Positions 26,880 to 35,526 of a DNA stretch of 49,570 bases are shown here, one piece after another; positions within the stretch are counted from its first letter, which is position 1; the number at the start of each line of letters is the position of its first letter. The translations under genes and the position numbers were made by a program. The notes beneath the pieces were generated by a model. That model was not told where the DNA came from. It was given only the letters and a program-made list of their open reading frames with translations, and searched no databases. This DNA comes from Chitinophagaceae bacterium (GTDB lineage: Bacteria > Bacteroidota > Bacteroidia > Chitinophagales > Chitinophagaceae): NCBI GenBank assembly GCA_016787065.1, contig JAEUVD010000026.1, positions 1 through 49,570 of the forward strand, read 5' to 3'.

Positions 26880-28550
26880 ATGCTTTCTGATCTCGAAATT
26901 GCTCAAGCAGCCGACATTCAACATATCAAACAAATTGCTCGAAAAATTGATATTAGTGAAGACCATTTGATGTATTACGGAAAGCACAAAGCCAAACTTC
27001 CGTTAGAATTAATTGATGAAGAGAAAATAAAAAAAGCGAAGCTTATTTTGGTATCGGCTATCAACCCTACCCCCGCCGGAGAAGGTAAAACTACAGTTTC
27101 AATAGGCTTGAATGAAGGTTTGAATAAAATTGGAAAGAAATCGTTGGTTGTATTACGTGAGCCAAGTTTAGGACCGGTTTTCGGAATTAAAGGCGGTGCA
27201 GCCGGTGGTGGTTATTCTCAAGTAATTCCCATGGAAGATATCAACTTGCATTTCACGGGTGATTTTGCTGCAGTGGAGAAAGCGAATAACTTGCTTTCGG
27301 CATTAATTGATAATAACCTTCAAAACAAACAACATAATCTTAATATCGACCCTCGCACGATTAAATGGAAGCGGGTTATGGATATGAATGATCGTGCTTT
27401 ACGACATATCATTATTGGTATTGGTGGCACTGCTAACGGTATTCCACGTGAGGATGGTTTTAACATTACGCCGGCATCGGAAGTGATGGCCATTCTTTGT
27501 ATGAGTCAGAATATCGAAGATTTGAAAACACGTTTAGGAAATATTTTTATTGGTTATACGTTTGATAAGAAACCAATATACGCTCGCGATTTAAAAGCTG
27601 AAGGTGCGATGGCTTTATTGATGAAAGATGCCATCAAACCTAATCTCGTTCAAACCTTAGAAGGCAATCCGGCTATTTTGCATGGCGGACCTTTCGCAAA
27701 CATCGCACAAGGAACCAACACCATACTGGCTACCAAAATGGGGTTGTCGTTAGCCGATTATGTTGTTACCGAGGCTGGCTTCGGGGCCGATTTAGGCGCT
27801 GAGAAATTTATGGATATTAAATGCGGTTACGGCAACTTAAAACCTGATGCTATAGTTTTGGTGGCAACCATACGTGCTCTTCGACATCATGGTGGTGCCA
27901 AAAAAGATGAGTACAATACCCCAAGCATAGAAAAGGTAATTAAGGGTTTTGCCAATTTGGAAAAGCACATGGAGAATTGCAAAAAATTCGGGTTAACACC
28001 AGTTGTTGCCCTAAATCATTTCCCTACCGATAGTGCCGAAGAACTGGAGTATGTTATTACACAATGCGGTAAACTAGGTGTGAAGGCCGTTATTTCATAT
28101 GGTTTTGCCAAAGGAGGGGAGGGAACACAGGAGTTAGCGCAAGCGGTATGCGATATTATTGAAGGTGGCACCAATCAGTTTAAGCCACTTTATGAGTGGA
28201 GTTTACCTGTTGAAGATAAAATCAACCGTATTGCAACGGAAATTTATGGTGCTGATGGCGTGGAGTATTCATCAACTGCCCGAACTCAGCTTAAAATGAT
28301 TAAAGAATTAGGCTATGATGCCCTTCCGGTTTGTATGGCCAAAACACAGAAGTCATTATCAGATAAAGAAACAGCAGTGGGCCGCCCTAAAGGGTTTATT
28401 GTTAATGTTCGTGAGTTCGAATTCGCTGCCGGTGCAGGATTCATTATTCCAATTTTAGGAGATATGATGCGTATGCCAGGTCTTCCGGCGGTTCCGGCTT
28501 CAGAACACATGGATATTGATTTGAATGGAAAGATTACCGGTTTGAGTTAA
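26880..28550 (+). CDS. fhs: Formate--tetrahydrofolate ligase
   Basis: ATP-dependent ligase making 10-formyl-tetrahydrofolate from formate and THF in the cytoplasm, feeding purine and fMet synthesis. Length 556 is normal. The nucleotide loop PTPAGEGKTT (63-72) and the family motifs REPSLGPVFGIKGGAAGGGY, HFTGDFAA and GFGADLGAEKF are intact; the C-terminus GDMMRMPGLPAVPASEHMDID is also typical. It is flanked by noncoding gaps on both sides and is probably monocistronic. AMP and GMP synthesis genes (purB, guaA) are in the same window but not in the same operon. Confidence 0.97.
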   Translation: MLSDLEIAQAADIQHIKQIARKIDISEDHLMYYGKHKAKLPLELIDEEKIKKAKLILVSAINPTPAGEGKTTVSIGLNEGLNKIGKKSLVVLREPSLGPVFGIKGGAAGGGYSQVIPMEDINLHFTGDFAAVEKANNLLSALIDNNLQNKQHNLNIDPRTIKWKRVMDMNDRALRHIIIGIGGTANGIPREDGFNITPASEVMAILCMSQNIEDLKTRLGNIFIGYTFDKKPIYARDLKAEGAMALLMKDAIKPNLVQTLEGNPAILHGGPFANIAQGTNTILATKMGLSLADYVVTEAGFGADLGAEKFMDIKCGYGNLKPDAIVLVATIRALRHHGGAKKDEYNTPSIEKVIKGFANLEKHMENCKKFGLTPVVALNHFPTDSAEELEYVITQCGKLGVKAVISYGFAKGGEGTQELAQAVCDIIEGGTNQFKPLYEWSLPVEDKINRIATEIYGADGVEYSSTARTQLKMIKELGYDALPVCMAKTQKSLSDKETAVGRPKGFIVNVREFEFAAGAGFIIPILGDMMRMPGLPAVPASEHMDIDLNGKITGLS

Positions 28551-28644
28551 TATTGGTTAGGCCTTGAAAGTCTTATCATTTCATTTTTTGAGGGAAAAAT
28601 GACATGAGAATTTCTATTTGGGATTTACCAAACCAAAAATGCCT

Positions 28645-28652
28645 TATTTTCG
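28645..28652 (+). promoter_or_regulatory. Possible -7 box
   Basis: TATTTTCG, one mismatch to TAnnTTTG, 41 bases before the ATG at 28694. Confidence 0.35.
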
Positions 28653-28693
28653 TCTAAAATTCCAGAAAAAAACTGGACTCTTTTAGTATGTAC

Positions 28694-30685
28694 ATGAAAA
28701 ACAATTTTATCAAACACGGGATTTTTATATTTCTTTTGGTTTTAGGTAATATATCAATGATGACGGCACAAACAGGATCGGTGAATTTAGGACCCGATAT
28801 CGTAATACCTGCTTGTTCAACATCAGCCACAATTCACGCTAATATTACCACACCAACAACTGGAACCAGTAATTATACGTGTGCTCAAATTACTTATACC
28901 CCATATTCATTCGCTCCAGGCAATATTATAACCATAACAAGTGATGATTTATGGTCTGGAATTGTAAATATTCCATTCGATTTTTGTTTTTTTAATAACG
29001 TGTACAACCAATGTGTTGTAGGCTCTAACGGTTTGTTGTCCTTTAATACTGCAAACGCGAATCAATACTGTCCTTGGAGTTTTGCAGGTGTAACGCCCTT
29101 GCCAAACAATACGTTTGCTGCTGCTATGAATTCCATTATGTGCCCATATCATGATTTATACCCTCCAGCAGGTGGACAAATTTCATGGGCGTTATATGGA
29201 ACTGCCCCAAATCGAGTTTTTGTGGTTTCATGGAATTTACTTCCAATGTTTTTACCAGCTTGCAATGTGCTTTTGAATACTCAACAAATTGCTCTTTATG
29301 AAGGGACGAATGTTATTGAAACTTACATCGCCAATAAAGATTTATGTACTGCTTGGAATGGTGGGCAAGCTATACATGGTATTGAAGATGCAACCGGCAC
29401 AACGGCCGTTATTGTACCTGGCAGAAACCTTCCAACGCAATGGACTGCTTCAAATGATGCTTGGCGATGGACACCAACCCCAGGTGGTGGTGGTGGTGGT
29501 ACAGCCGGTTATACAGTGAATTGGTACACATACCCACAAGGTGTTTTACAACCGACACACGCTGATAGCTTAGATGTTGTGCTAGCAACTGCATCTCAAT
29601 CGTATATCTGTGAAGTAGTATTCAGTTTGTGTAGTGGTTATGAATATGCGTACGATACTATTAACGTAGTAAAACAAAATCCGATTGTGCTCACTATAAA
29701 CAGTATCCAAGATGTAAACTGTTATGGTGAAAGTAACGGTGCTTATAACGTTTCTGCTGTTGGTGGCAATAATAGTTATACTTGGTCGAGCAACGGTAAC
29801 AATGTTAGTTCCGGGCAACAATCCGGATTACCCGCTGGAACGTATTCGGTAGTTGCAACGGATATTTACGGATGTACCGGATCCACAATAGTTACAATTA
29901 ATCAACCACCGGATTTGATATTATCTGTTGTAAGCACCTATGATGTTCTATGCAAATATCAAAATACAGGGAGTGTGCATCTTGCTGCTTCTGGCGGAAC
30001 ACCGGGTTATATGTTCTGGTATGACAATAGTAATCAACAAAATTCACCTAACTTCGATACCCTTTTTGCTGGTATGCATACCTTTAATGTTGTTGATGCG
30101 CATGGTTGTACCAAATCGCTTCAACAAGAAGTTTTCGAACCCGATTCGCTGTTAACTGTAAGCCTTGAATCACAAGAAGCAACTTGCATCAATCGTCAAG
30201 ATGGTAGCGTAACTGCGTCTCCAAGTGGAGGTATGCCGGGGTATGATTTTGAGTGGACAAACATGGATAATCATTTAGTGAACTTCTCCAATTCCCCTAC
30301 TATTAACAACCTGCCTACCGGTGTGTATCATGTTGTTGTGAAAGATGCCAATGATTGTATTAGTGCTACCCAAATTCAGGTTGAACAACAATTATGTTGT
30401 CAGTTATTTTTACCGAACGCCTTCACACCAAATGCTGATGGTAAAAACGATTACTTCAAAATTGTACAGTATGGCGCTGGTGTAAAATTAGGTGAGTTTA
30501 GAGTGTATAATCGTTGGGGACAAGAAATGTTCTCCACGCGGGACGTTACCCAAGGTTGGAATGGAAGTTATAAAGGCACCTTACAAGATGCTAATACCTA
30601 TAGTTATATTGTAGAATACCAGTGTAATGACAGAGGTGTTATTTCCCAGAAAATTGCTAAAGGCGATTTTATCTTATTGAGGTAA
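28694..30685 (+). CDS. SprB-repeat surface protein with type B (gliding-motility) T9SS C-terminal domain
   Basis: Protein of 663 residues from the ATG at 28694 (MKNN...); an ATG two codons upstream is possible. Signal peptide about 1-26 (ending MTA|Q). The N-terminal module (about 30-260) matches that of the protein at 14235-16493: WSGIVNIPFDFCFF, CVVGSNG, YHDLYPPAGGQISW, QIALYEGTNVIETYI. A six-glycine linker follows (six GGT codons, 29483-29500), then about three SprB-type repeats, each with C-(Y/K/I)-x-(E/Y/N)-x(2)-(G/D)(A/S)-like openings and LPAGTYSVVATD/YGCTGS-type ends. The C-terminal ~85 residues are the type B sorting domain (LPNAFTPNADGKNDYF, YNRWGQEMF). Type IX-exported cell-surface protein; adhesion or gliding roles are possible. 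Confidence 0.9.
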   Translation: MKNNFIKHGIFIFLLVLGNISMMTAQTGSVNLGPDIVIPACSTSATIHANITTPTTGTSNYTCAQITYTPYSFAPGNIITITSDDLWSGIVNIPFDFCFFNNVYNQCVVGSNGLLSFNTANANQYCPWSFAGVTPLPNNTFAAAMNSIMCPYHDLYPPAGGQISWALYGTAPNRVFVVSWNLLPMFLPACNVLLNTQQIALYEGTNVIETYIANKDLCTAWNGGQAIHGIEDATGTTAVIVPGRNLPTQWTASNDAWRWTPTPGGGGGGTAGYTVNWYTYPQGVLQPTHADSLDVVLATASQSYICEVVFSLCSGYEYAYDTINVVKQNPIVLTINSIQDVNCYGESNGAYNVSAVGGNNSYTWSSNGNNVSSGQQSGLPAGTYSVVATDIYGCTGSTIVTINQPPDLILSVVSTYDVLCKYQNTGSVHLAASGGTPGYMFWYDNSNQQNSPNFDTLFAGMHTFNVVDAHGCTKSLQQEVFEPDSLLTVSLESQEATCINRQDGSVTASPSGGMPGYDFEWTNMDNHLVNFSNSPTINNLPTGVYHVVVKDANDCISATQIQVEQQLCCQLFLPNAFTPNADGKNDYFKIVQYGAGVKLGEFRVYNRWGQEMFSTRDVTQGWNGSYKGTLQDANTYSYIVEYQCNDRGVISQKIAKGDFILLR

Positions 30686-30710
30686 CGCTGCTAATCAAGA
30701 ATATTGTAAA

Positions 30711-30738
30711 GAGTCTGAAGGAAACTTCAGGCTTTTTT
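30711..30738 (+). terminator. Rho-independent terminator after SprB-repeat gene
   Basis: A 9-base-pair stem (agtctgaag 30712-30720 / cttcaggct 30725-30733, one G-U pair) closes a GAAA tetraloop and is followed by five more T residues. It lies about 26 bases after the stop of the SprB-repeat gene. Confidence 0.8.
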
Positions 30739-30964
30739 ATTTATCTATCAACAAGAACAAAGCAACTCGTTGCGTAGCAAATTATTGCTTCAACAAATAA
30801 TCCGCCAATCAATTTACCCTTGCTTGATATTTTTTGATAGGCTCGTAATTACTAAAAAAAATTTCAGATAACCTCAGACACAAATACTAACGGAACATTT
30901 GTACGATACTTAATGTAACAACCCTGTTTGAACCTATGTGCACATTGTACAGGTTGACAACCAC

Positions 30965-32173
30965 TTATTCGTAACTCATGATTCCATTCTCGTAGCGAAT
31001 CAAGTAGAGGAATTTGTTTTCATAGAACATCAATTTTCCTCCTTCTTTAATAGGCATAATTTTATACGGCGTAATGAAGGTGTATGAATTATCGCTGATA
31101 TGTGTATTAAATGGAACACCATAACGTATCATGAGGTTGGCAAAGAAATTCAAACTTTCAAACCCTTTATAAACAATATCGGATGGCGTTCCGCCAAAAC
31201 GAGCTTTATATTTTTTTGTGATATACTGACTCGCCGGTGTAATCTTATCGATGATATAGGCTGCGGTATAAAAGACAGGCATGCCATTGAGTTCATCTTG
31301 TTTATCGAGCCCTTTTACCGACTCCATGGTTGGCATACAGAATACCTTTAAATTGTAATGTTCTGCGAAGGGCTGAAGCTGTTTCAAATATTTATAAGCC
31401 ATGGCAGGATCCAACACACCTAAAACAATACTGGTATTGTTCGTGGTGTCGATTTGTTTTACTAAGCCGGCTATATTTATTTCTTCGCCTTTCAATTCCA
31501 TTTCTACAAAACGCGATGGCAGAGCGTTTAGAATATCGTTCTTGAAATACTGCAAACCATTCTTTTCCGAGTTATTTCCACTTCGATAGAGGTACACCAC
31601 ATTATCATAAGGAAATTTATTATTAATAACACGGTGCATTTTTTCAATATGCGATGATAACCGCGGTTGTAAAATTGTGAAGTACGGGTTGTTTTCCTGA
31701 TCAGCATCGGAAGGTGAAACAGCTGAGATAAAATTGATTTGTTTCTTCTTCGCGAATTCGCCAAGTAATTTCAAATCACTTACACTAGCATTACCAATAA
31801 TCAAGTCCATCGAATCTAATCGATCCGATTCAATTAAATTCTGAACATTAAAATAGTTCGACTTACTATCATGCACATAAATTTCAAGTTTGAACCCTTG
31901 TTGTCGCAAGGTATCTGCGGCTATCTGAATTCCTTGATAAAAATCGATTCCCGGCATCATAAATTTAGGGAGGTGCACTAAATCTTTATCCCATTCCACC
32001 GAGTCGAGATACATAGGCGTTAGTACGGCAATTTTATATTTCTCTTTGCGTTCCGCTTTCGGATAGGTATAGCCTTTCGTTACAACAGGCACTTCTTCTT
32101 TAACGGTTTTTTGTGCCGATGCGGAAATGAATGAACATACTGCCAGCCATCCAACTAAAAAAGTTCTAATCAT
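30965..32173 (-). CDS. Secreted type 1 periplasmic-binding-fold protein
   Basis: Protein of 402 residues with a signal peptide (1-20, ending ASA|Q). From about 45 it shows the Leu/Ile/Val-binding-protein fold: YKIAVLTPMYLDSV, MPGIDFYQGIQIAADTLRQQG, DSMDLIIGNASVSDLKLLGEFAKK, INFISAVSPSDA, YDNVVYLYRSGNNSEKNGLQYF. No transmembrane anchor and no LysM repeats, although Bacteroidota relatives often carry N-terminal LysM domains. No permease gene is adjacent, so it need not be a transport protein; the fold also occurs in LpoA-like peptidoglycan-synthesis activators. It is 15 bases downstream of guaA and therefore third in that operon. Function uncertain. Confidence 0.72.
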   Translation of the reverse strand: MIRTFLVGWLAVCSFISASAQKTVKEEVPVVTKGYTYPKAERKEKYKIAVLTPMYLDSVEWDKDLVHLPKFMMPGIDFYQGIQIAADTLRQQGFKLEIYVHDSKSNYFNVQNLIESDRLDSMDLIIGNASVSDLKLLGEFAKKKQINFISAVSPSDADQENNPYFTILQPRLSSHIEKMHRVINNKFPYDNVVYLYRSGNNSEKNGLQYFKNDILNALPSRFVEMELKGEEINIAGLVKQIDTTNNTSIVLGVLDPAMAYKYLKQLQPFAEHYNLKVFCMPTMESVKGLDKQDELNGMPVFYTAAYIIDKITPASQYITKKYKARFGGTPSDIVYKGFESLNFFANLMIRYGVPFNTHISDNSYTFITPYKIMPIKEGGKLMFYENKFLYLIRYENGIMSYE

Positions 32174-32188
32174 GTTTGTAGGTTTTAC

Positions 32189-33721
32189 TTATTCCCATTC
32201 AATAGTAGCCGGTGGTTTTGAACTTATATCATATACCACGCGGTTTATTCCTTTCACTCTATTGATAATGGTATTAGAAATTTTAGCGAGTACTTGATGT
32301 GGTATATGCGCGAAATCGGCTGTCATACCATCTACACTCGTTACAGCACGCAAGGCAACCGTAAATTCATAAGTACGTTCATCGCCCATTACACCAACGC
32401 TTTGCACGGGTAATAAAATTGTTCCGGCTTGCCATATCGTGTCGTAAAGATTTTCCTCTCGAAGAATTTGAAGATAAAGTGCATCCGCCTCTTGCAATAA
32501 TTCAACTTTTTCTGCAGTTACTTCCCCTAAAATGCGAATACCTAATCCAGGGCCCGGAAACGGATGACGATGAATGAAAGAAGGTGCCAAACCAAGAGCC
32601 AAACCAATTTTTCGCACTTCGTCTTTAAACAAATAGCGCAATGGCTCTACCAGTTGCAGGTGCATGGTATCGGGTAATCCGCCTACGTTATGATGCGATT
32701 TAATAGTAGCCGATGGGCCATTCACCGAAACGCTTTCAATTACATCCGGGTAAATGGTTCCCTGCCCGAGAAACGCAATATCTTGCATCTTAGCCGCTTC
32801 TTCCTGAAAGATGTCGATAAAGAGTTTGCCAATTATTTTTCGTTTCCCTTCCGGATTTGATTCTCCTTTTAACGCATCATAAAATCGATCGGCCGCACGC
32901 ACACCATCAATATTTAACCCTAAGGTTTCATACGCTTTCATAACCTCATCAAATTCATTCTTACGTAGGAGGCCATTATCAACAAATACACAAAATAGGT
33001 TTTGTCCGATGGCTTTATGAATTAAGGTAGCGGCTACTGTACTATCTACGCCACCACTAAGCGCCATGATTACTTTTCTATCTCCAACCTCGGTACGAAT
33101 CCGATCTACCGTTTCTTGAATATACGACGCCGGTGTAAAATCACCTTGGCATCCACAAACTTTCAGTGCGAAATTCGAAAGTATCTTTTTACCAAAATCA
33201 CTATGTGTAACCTCCGGATGGAATTGCAAACCAAATAAAGGATTAGGTGTTTGTTGCATTTCGAACGCAGCCACCGGAATACTTTGGGTTACCGCTATAA
33301 TTTTTGCTTGTGGAGGTAATTCGGTAATGCTATCGGCATGACTCATCCAAGCTATATGATCGCTAGGTACTTCTTGAAATAAAATATGATCGCTGGTATT
33401 TTGCACATGGGCGCGACCATACTCACGATGGGTTGATTTCTCTACTTTACCACCAAACTTTTTTGTAGTAAGCTGCGCTCCGTAACAAATACCCAGTACA
33501 GGCACAGCCTCATTCATTGCGGTTATATCCACATCCGGAGCCCCGTCTTCATTGACCGAACAAGGACTACCGGAAAGTATAATCCCTTTTACCGTAGCAT
33601 CCAGTAGAGGTTTTTGATGATACGGAATAATTTCACAATAGATATTTAGTTCGCGAATGTTGCGTGCTATAAGTTGCGTGTATTGCGAACCAAAATCAAG
33701 AATAATTATTTTTTCTGTCAT
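32189..33721 (-). CDS. guaA: GMP synthase (glutamine-hydrolysing)
   Basis: Converts XMP, glutamine and ATP to GMP. Length 510. Class I glutamine amidotransferase domain: nucleophile C79 in GICYGAQ, with H168 and E170 in [12 protein letters not shown] pyrophosphatase domain: SGGVDS PP-loop at 222-227. Dimerisation domain with [15 protein letters not shown] and the C-terminal KPPATIEWE are intact. In the order DUF3467 - guaA - periplasmic-binding-fold gene it is separated by 8 and 15 bases, a tight operon with a -7 box in front of the first gene. Confidence 0.98.
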   Translation of the reverse strand: MTEKIIILDFGSQYTQLIARNIRELNIYCEIIPYHQKPLLDATVKGIILSGSPCSVNEDGAPDVDITAMNEAVPVLGICYGAQLTTKKFGGKVEKSTHREYGRAHVQNTSDHILFQEVPSDHIAWMSHADSITELPPQAKIIAVTQSIPVAAFEMQQTPNPLFGLQFHPEVTHSDFGKKILSNFALKVCGCQGDFTPASYIQETVDRIRTEVGDRKVIMALSGGVDSTVAATLIHKAIGQNLFCVFVDNGLLRKNEFDEVMKAYETLGLNIDGVRAADRFYDALKGESNPEGKRKIIGKLFIDIFQEEAAKMQDIAFLGQGTIYPDVIESVSVNGPSATIKSHHNVGGLPDTMHLQLVEPLRYLFKDEVRKIGLALGLAPSFIHRHPFPGPGLGIRILGEVTAEKVELLQEADALYLQILREENLYDTIWQAGTILLPVQSVGVMGDERTYEFTVALRAVTSVDGMTADFAHIPHQVLAKISNTIINRVKGINRVVYDISSKPPATIEWE

Positions 33722-33729
33722 AATATCAA

Positions 33730-34047
33730 TTAGGCCTGAGCAGCAGGTCCTCCAAATTGCATAGGTAACGCAACGGGTTCAGTATCTTTAATTACGCCGT
33801 GTGCTTGTTCGTATTTCTTAATATTATCCGCAAGAGCCTTCATCAATCGTTTCGCATGTTGCGGTGCTAAAATGATGCGCGATTTTACTCGTGCTTTGGG
33901 CGTATTCGGCATGATATTAATATAATCTACAACAAATTCAGTAGGGGTGTGTGAGATGATGGCCAAATTCGCATAAGTTCCTTCTGCAACTTCATCATTA
34001 ATCTCAATATTCAGTTGGTGCTGACCGCCTTGTTCGTTATTCTGCAT
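33730..34047 (-). CDS. DUF3467 family protein
   Basis: Protein of 105 residues. The family pattern is clear: [20 protein letters not shown], a [15 protein letters not shown] strand pair, [21 protein letters not shown] and a C-terminal helix. DUF3467 proteins are small cytoplasmic proteins of unknown function, widespread in Bacteroidota. First gene of the guaA operon with its own -7 box 18 bases upstream. The glycine/glutamine-rich N-terminus and proline/alanine-rich tail look unstructured. Confidence 0.9.
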   Translation of the reverse strand: MQNNEQGGQHQLNIEINDEVAEGTYANLAIISHTPTEFVVDYINIMPNTPKARVKSRIILAPQHAKRLMKALADNIKKYEQAHGVIKDTEPVALPMQFGGPAAQA

Positions 34048-34065
34048 ATAATTTCTTTAAGGCTG

Positions 34066-34073
34066 CAAATATA
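34066..34073 (-). promoter_or_regulatory. Probable -7 promoter box for DUF3467-guaA operon
   Basis: TATATTTG on the minus strand matches TAnnTTTG exactly; 18 bases before the ATG at 34047. Confidence 0.5.
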
Positions 34074-34169
34074 GTCTTCACAGTAGTGGCTAAAGGCACT
34101 TTAAGATTTTTTTTTGAAATAGAAACTGTGGCGATGCTTTGCGATGCATGAAATTACTGCAAGTGGCTT

Positions 34170-34177
34170 TAACTTCG
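34170..34177 (+). promoter_or_regulatory. Possible -7 box for hutI
   Basis: TAACTTCG differs by one base from TAnnTTTG and ends just 4 bases before the ATG at 34182, which would make the transcript leaderless. Confidence 0.4.
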
Positions 34178-34181
34178 TTTC

Positions 34182-35426
34182 ATGCGAACCCTCTTTACTG
34201 ATATTAAGGAACTTGTACTAACCGAGGCGGATAATGCCCTCTCTAACGTGTTGAAAGGGACTGAAATGGATGCTATTGAAACACTATCCAACGCTTGGTT
34301 GCTACTCGAAGATGGCCTCATTCATGCGTTCGGTTCTATGGATACCATGCCGGAATTACAAGCCCATGAAACCTATAATCTCAACGGAAGTTATGTGCTA
34401 CCAACCTATATAGATTCGCATACCCACCTTGTATTTTCCCATTATCGCGAACAAGAATTTGAAGATAGAATTCATGGCTTAACCTACGAAGAAATAGCAC
34501 AACGAGGTGGTGGCATTTTGAATTCTGCCCGACGAATGCAGGAAATAACCGAAGAAGAGCTGTTCAAACTATCGAAAGAAAAACTAGAAGCCGTAATAGC
34601 TTCCGGTACAGGTGGTTTGGAAATTAAAAGTGGTTACGGCTTAAATACCCAGGCCGAACTTAAGATGTTGCGCGTAATTCAACGATTGAAGGAACAGGCG
34701 CCAATACCTATTAAGGCTAGCTTCTTGGCAGCACATACTTACCCGCTCGAGTTCAGAGAAAACCATGAAGGGTACTTGAATCTTATCATACAAGAAATGC
34801 TTCCTTTAATCGCCCAAGAGAAACTCGCCGATTATATGGATGTTTTTTGCGAACGAGGCTTTTTTAGTGCGGAGGAAACAGATCGGTTATTAGAAGCGGG
34901 TTATAAATACGGACTGAAACCAAAAATTCATGCCAACCAATTGTATAACAGTGGTGGTGTTCAGGTTGGTGTGAAACATAATGCCATTAGTGTGGACCAC
35001 TTAGAAACTATGGATGAAGAGGAGGTTGCATGTTTAAAAAATAGTAACACCATTGCTACCCTATTGCCCGGTGCGGCATTCTTTTTAGCGATGCATTATC
35101 AACCGGCACGAAAATTAATTGATGCCGGTTTACCCGTTGCGTTGGCCAGTGATTACAATCCAGGCTCCTGCCCGAGTTACAACATGAATTTCATTCAAAC
35201 CCTTGCTTGTTCTCAAATGAAGATGACCCCTAAAGAAGCGCTTTCCGCCTCTACCTTAAATGGTGCTGCTGCGCTTGAATTACAAACTTGTTTAGGCAGT
35301 ATTCAAAAAGGGAAAATAGCTAACCTAATGATTACCAAACCAATGCCTTCTCTGGCTTTTTTGGCCTATGCCTTTGGAGAGCAGGTTATTGATCAAGTTT
35401 GGATTAAGGGTAAACGTATCCGCTAG
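34182..35426 (+). CDS. hutI: Imidazolonepropionase
   Basis: Hydrolyses 4-imidazolone-5-propionate to N-formimidoyl-glutamate, the third step of histidine breakdown. Length 414 is normal. Amidohydrolase-fold metal histidines H80 and H82 in DSHTHLVF, then HYREQEFEDRIHG, GTGGLEIKSGYGL, KIHANQLYNSGGVQVG and ASDYNPGSCPS, all HutI signatures. No other hut genes (hutH, hutU, hutG) are in the window, so the pathway must be dispersed. Fits a single-gene unit. Confidence 0.95.
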   Translation: MRTLFTDIKELVLTEADNALSNVLKGTEMDAIETLSNAWLLLEDGLIHAFGSMDTMPELQAHETYNLNGSYVLPTYIDSHTHLVFSHYREQEFEDRIHGLTYEEIAQRGGGILNSARRMQEITEEELFKLSKEKLEAVIASGTGGLEIKSGYGLNTQAELKMLRVIQRLKEQAPIPIKASFLAAHTYPLEFRENHEGYLNLIIQEMLPLIAQEKLADYMDVFCERGFFSAEETDRLLEAGYKYGLKPKIHANQLYNSGGVQVGVKHNAISVDHLETMDEEEVACLKNSNTIATLLPGAAFFLAMHYQPARKLIDAGLPVALASDYNPGSCPSYNMNFIQTLACSQMKMTPKEALSASTLNGAAALELQTCLGSIQKGKIANLMITKPMPSLAFLAYAFGEQVIDQVWIKGKRIR

Positions 35427-35526
35427 CATACCTCGTTTTTTTGACGATTCCGCTGGTACCTTTTTGATTTTTTTCCGATTACAACAGGTAATTACCAATT
35501 TCTAACGTTCAATTCCTATTATTGCA

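Noticed and set aside
28577..28612. AT-rich inverted repeat after fhs (cattttt/aaaaatg) as a terminator
   Set aside because: The stem has few G-C pairs and no T run follows it.
29483..29500. Tandem GGT repeat as a possible microsatellite or phase-variable site
   Set aside because: It is six glycine codons forming an in-frame linker; a trinucleotide change would not shift the frame.
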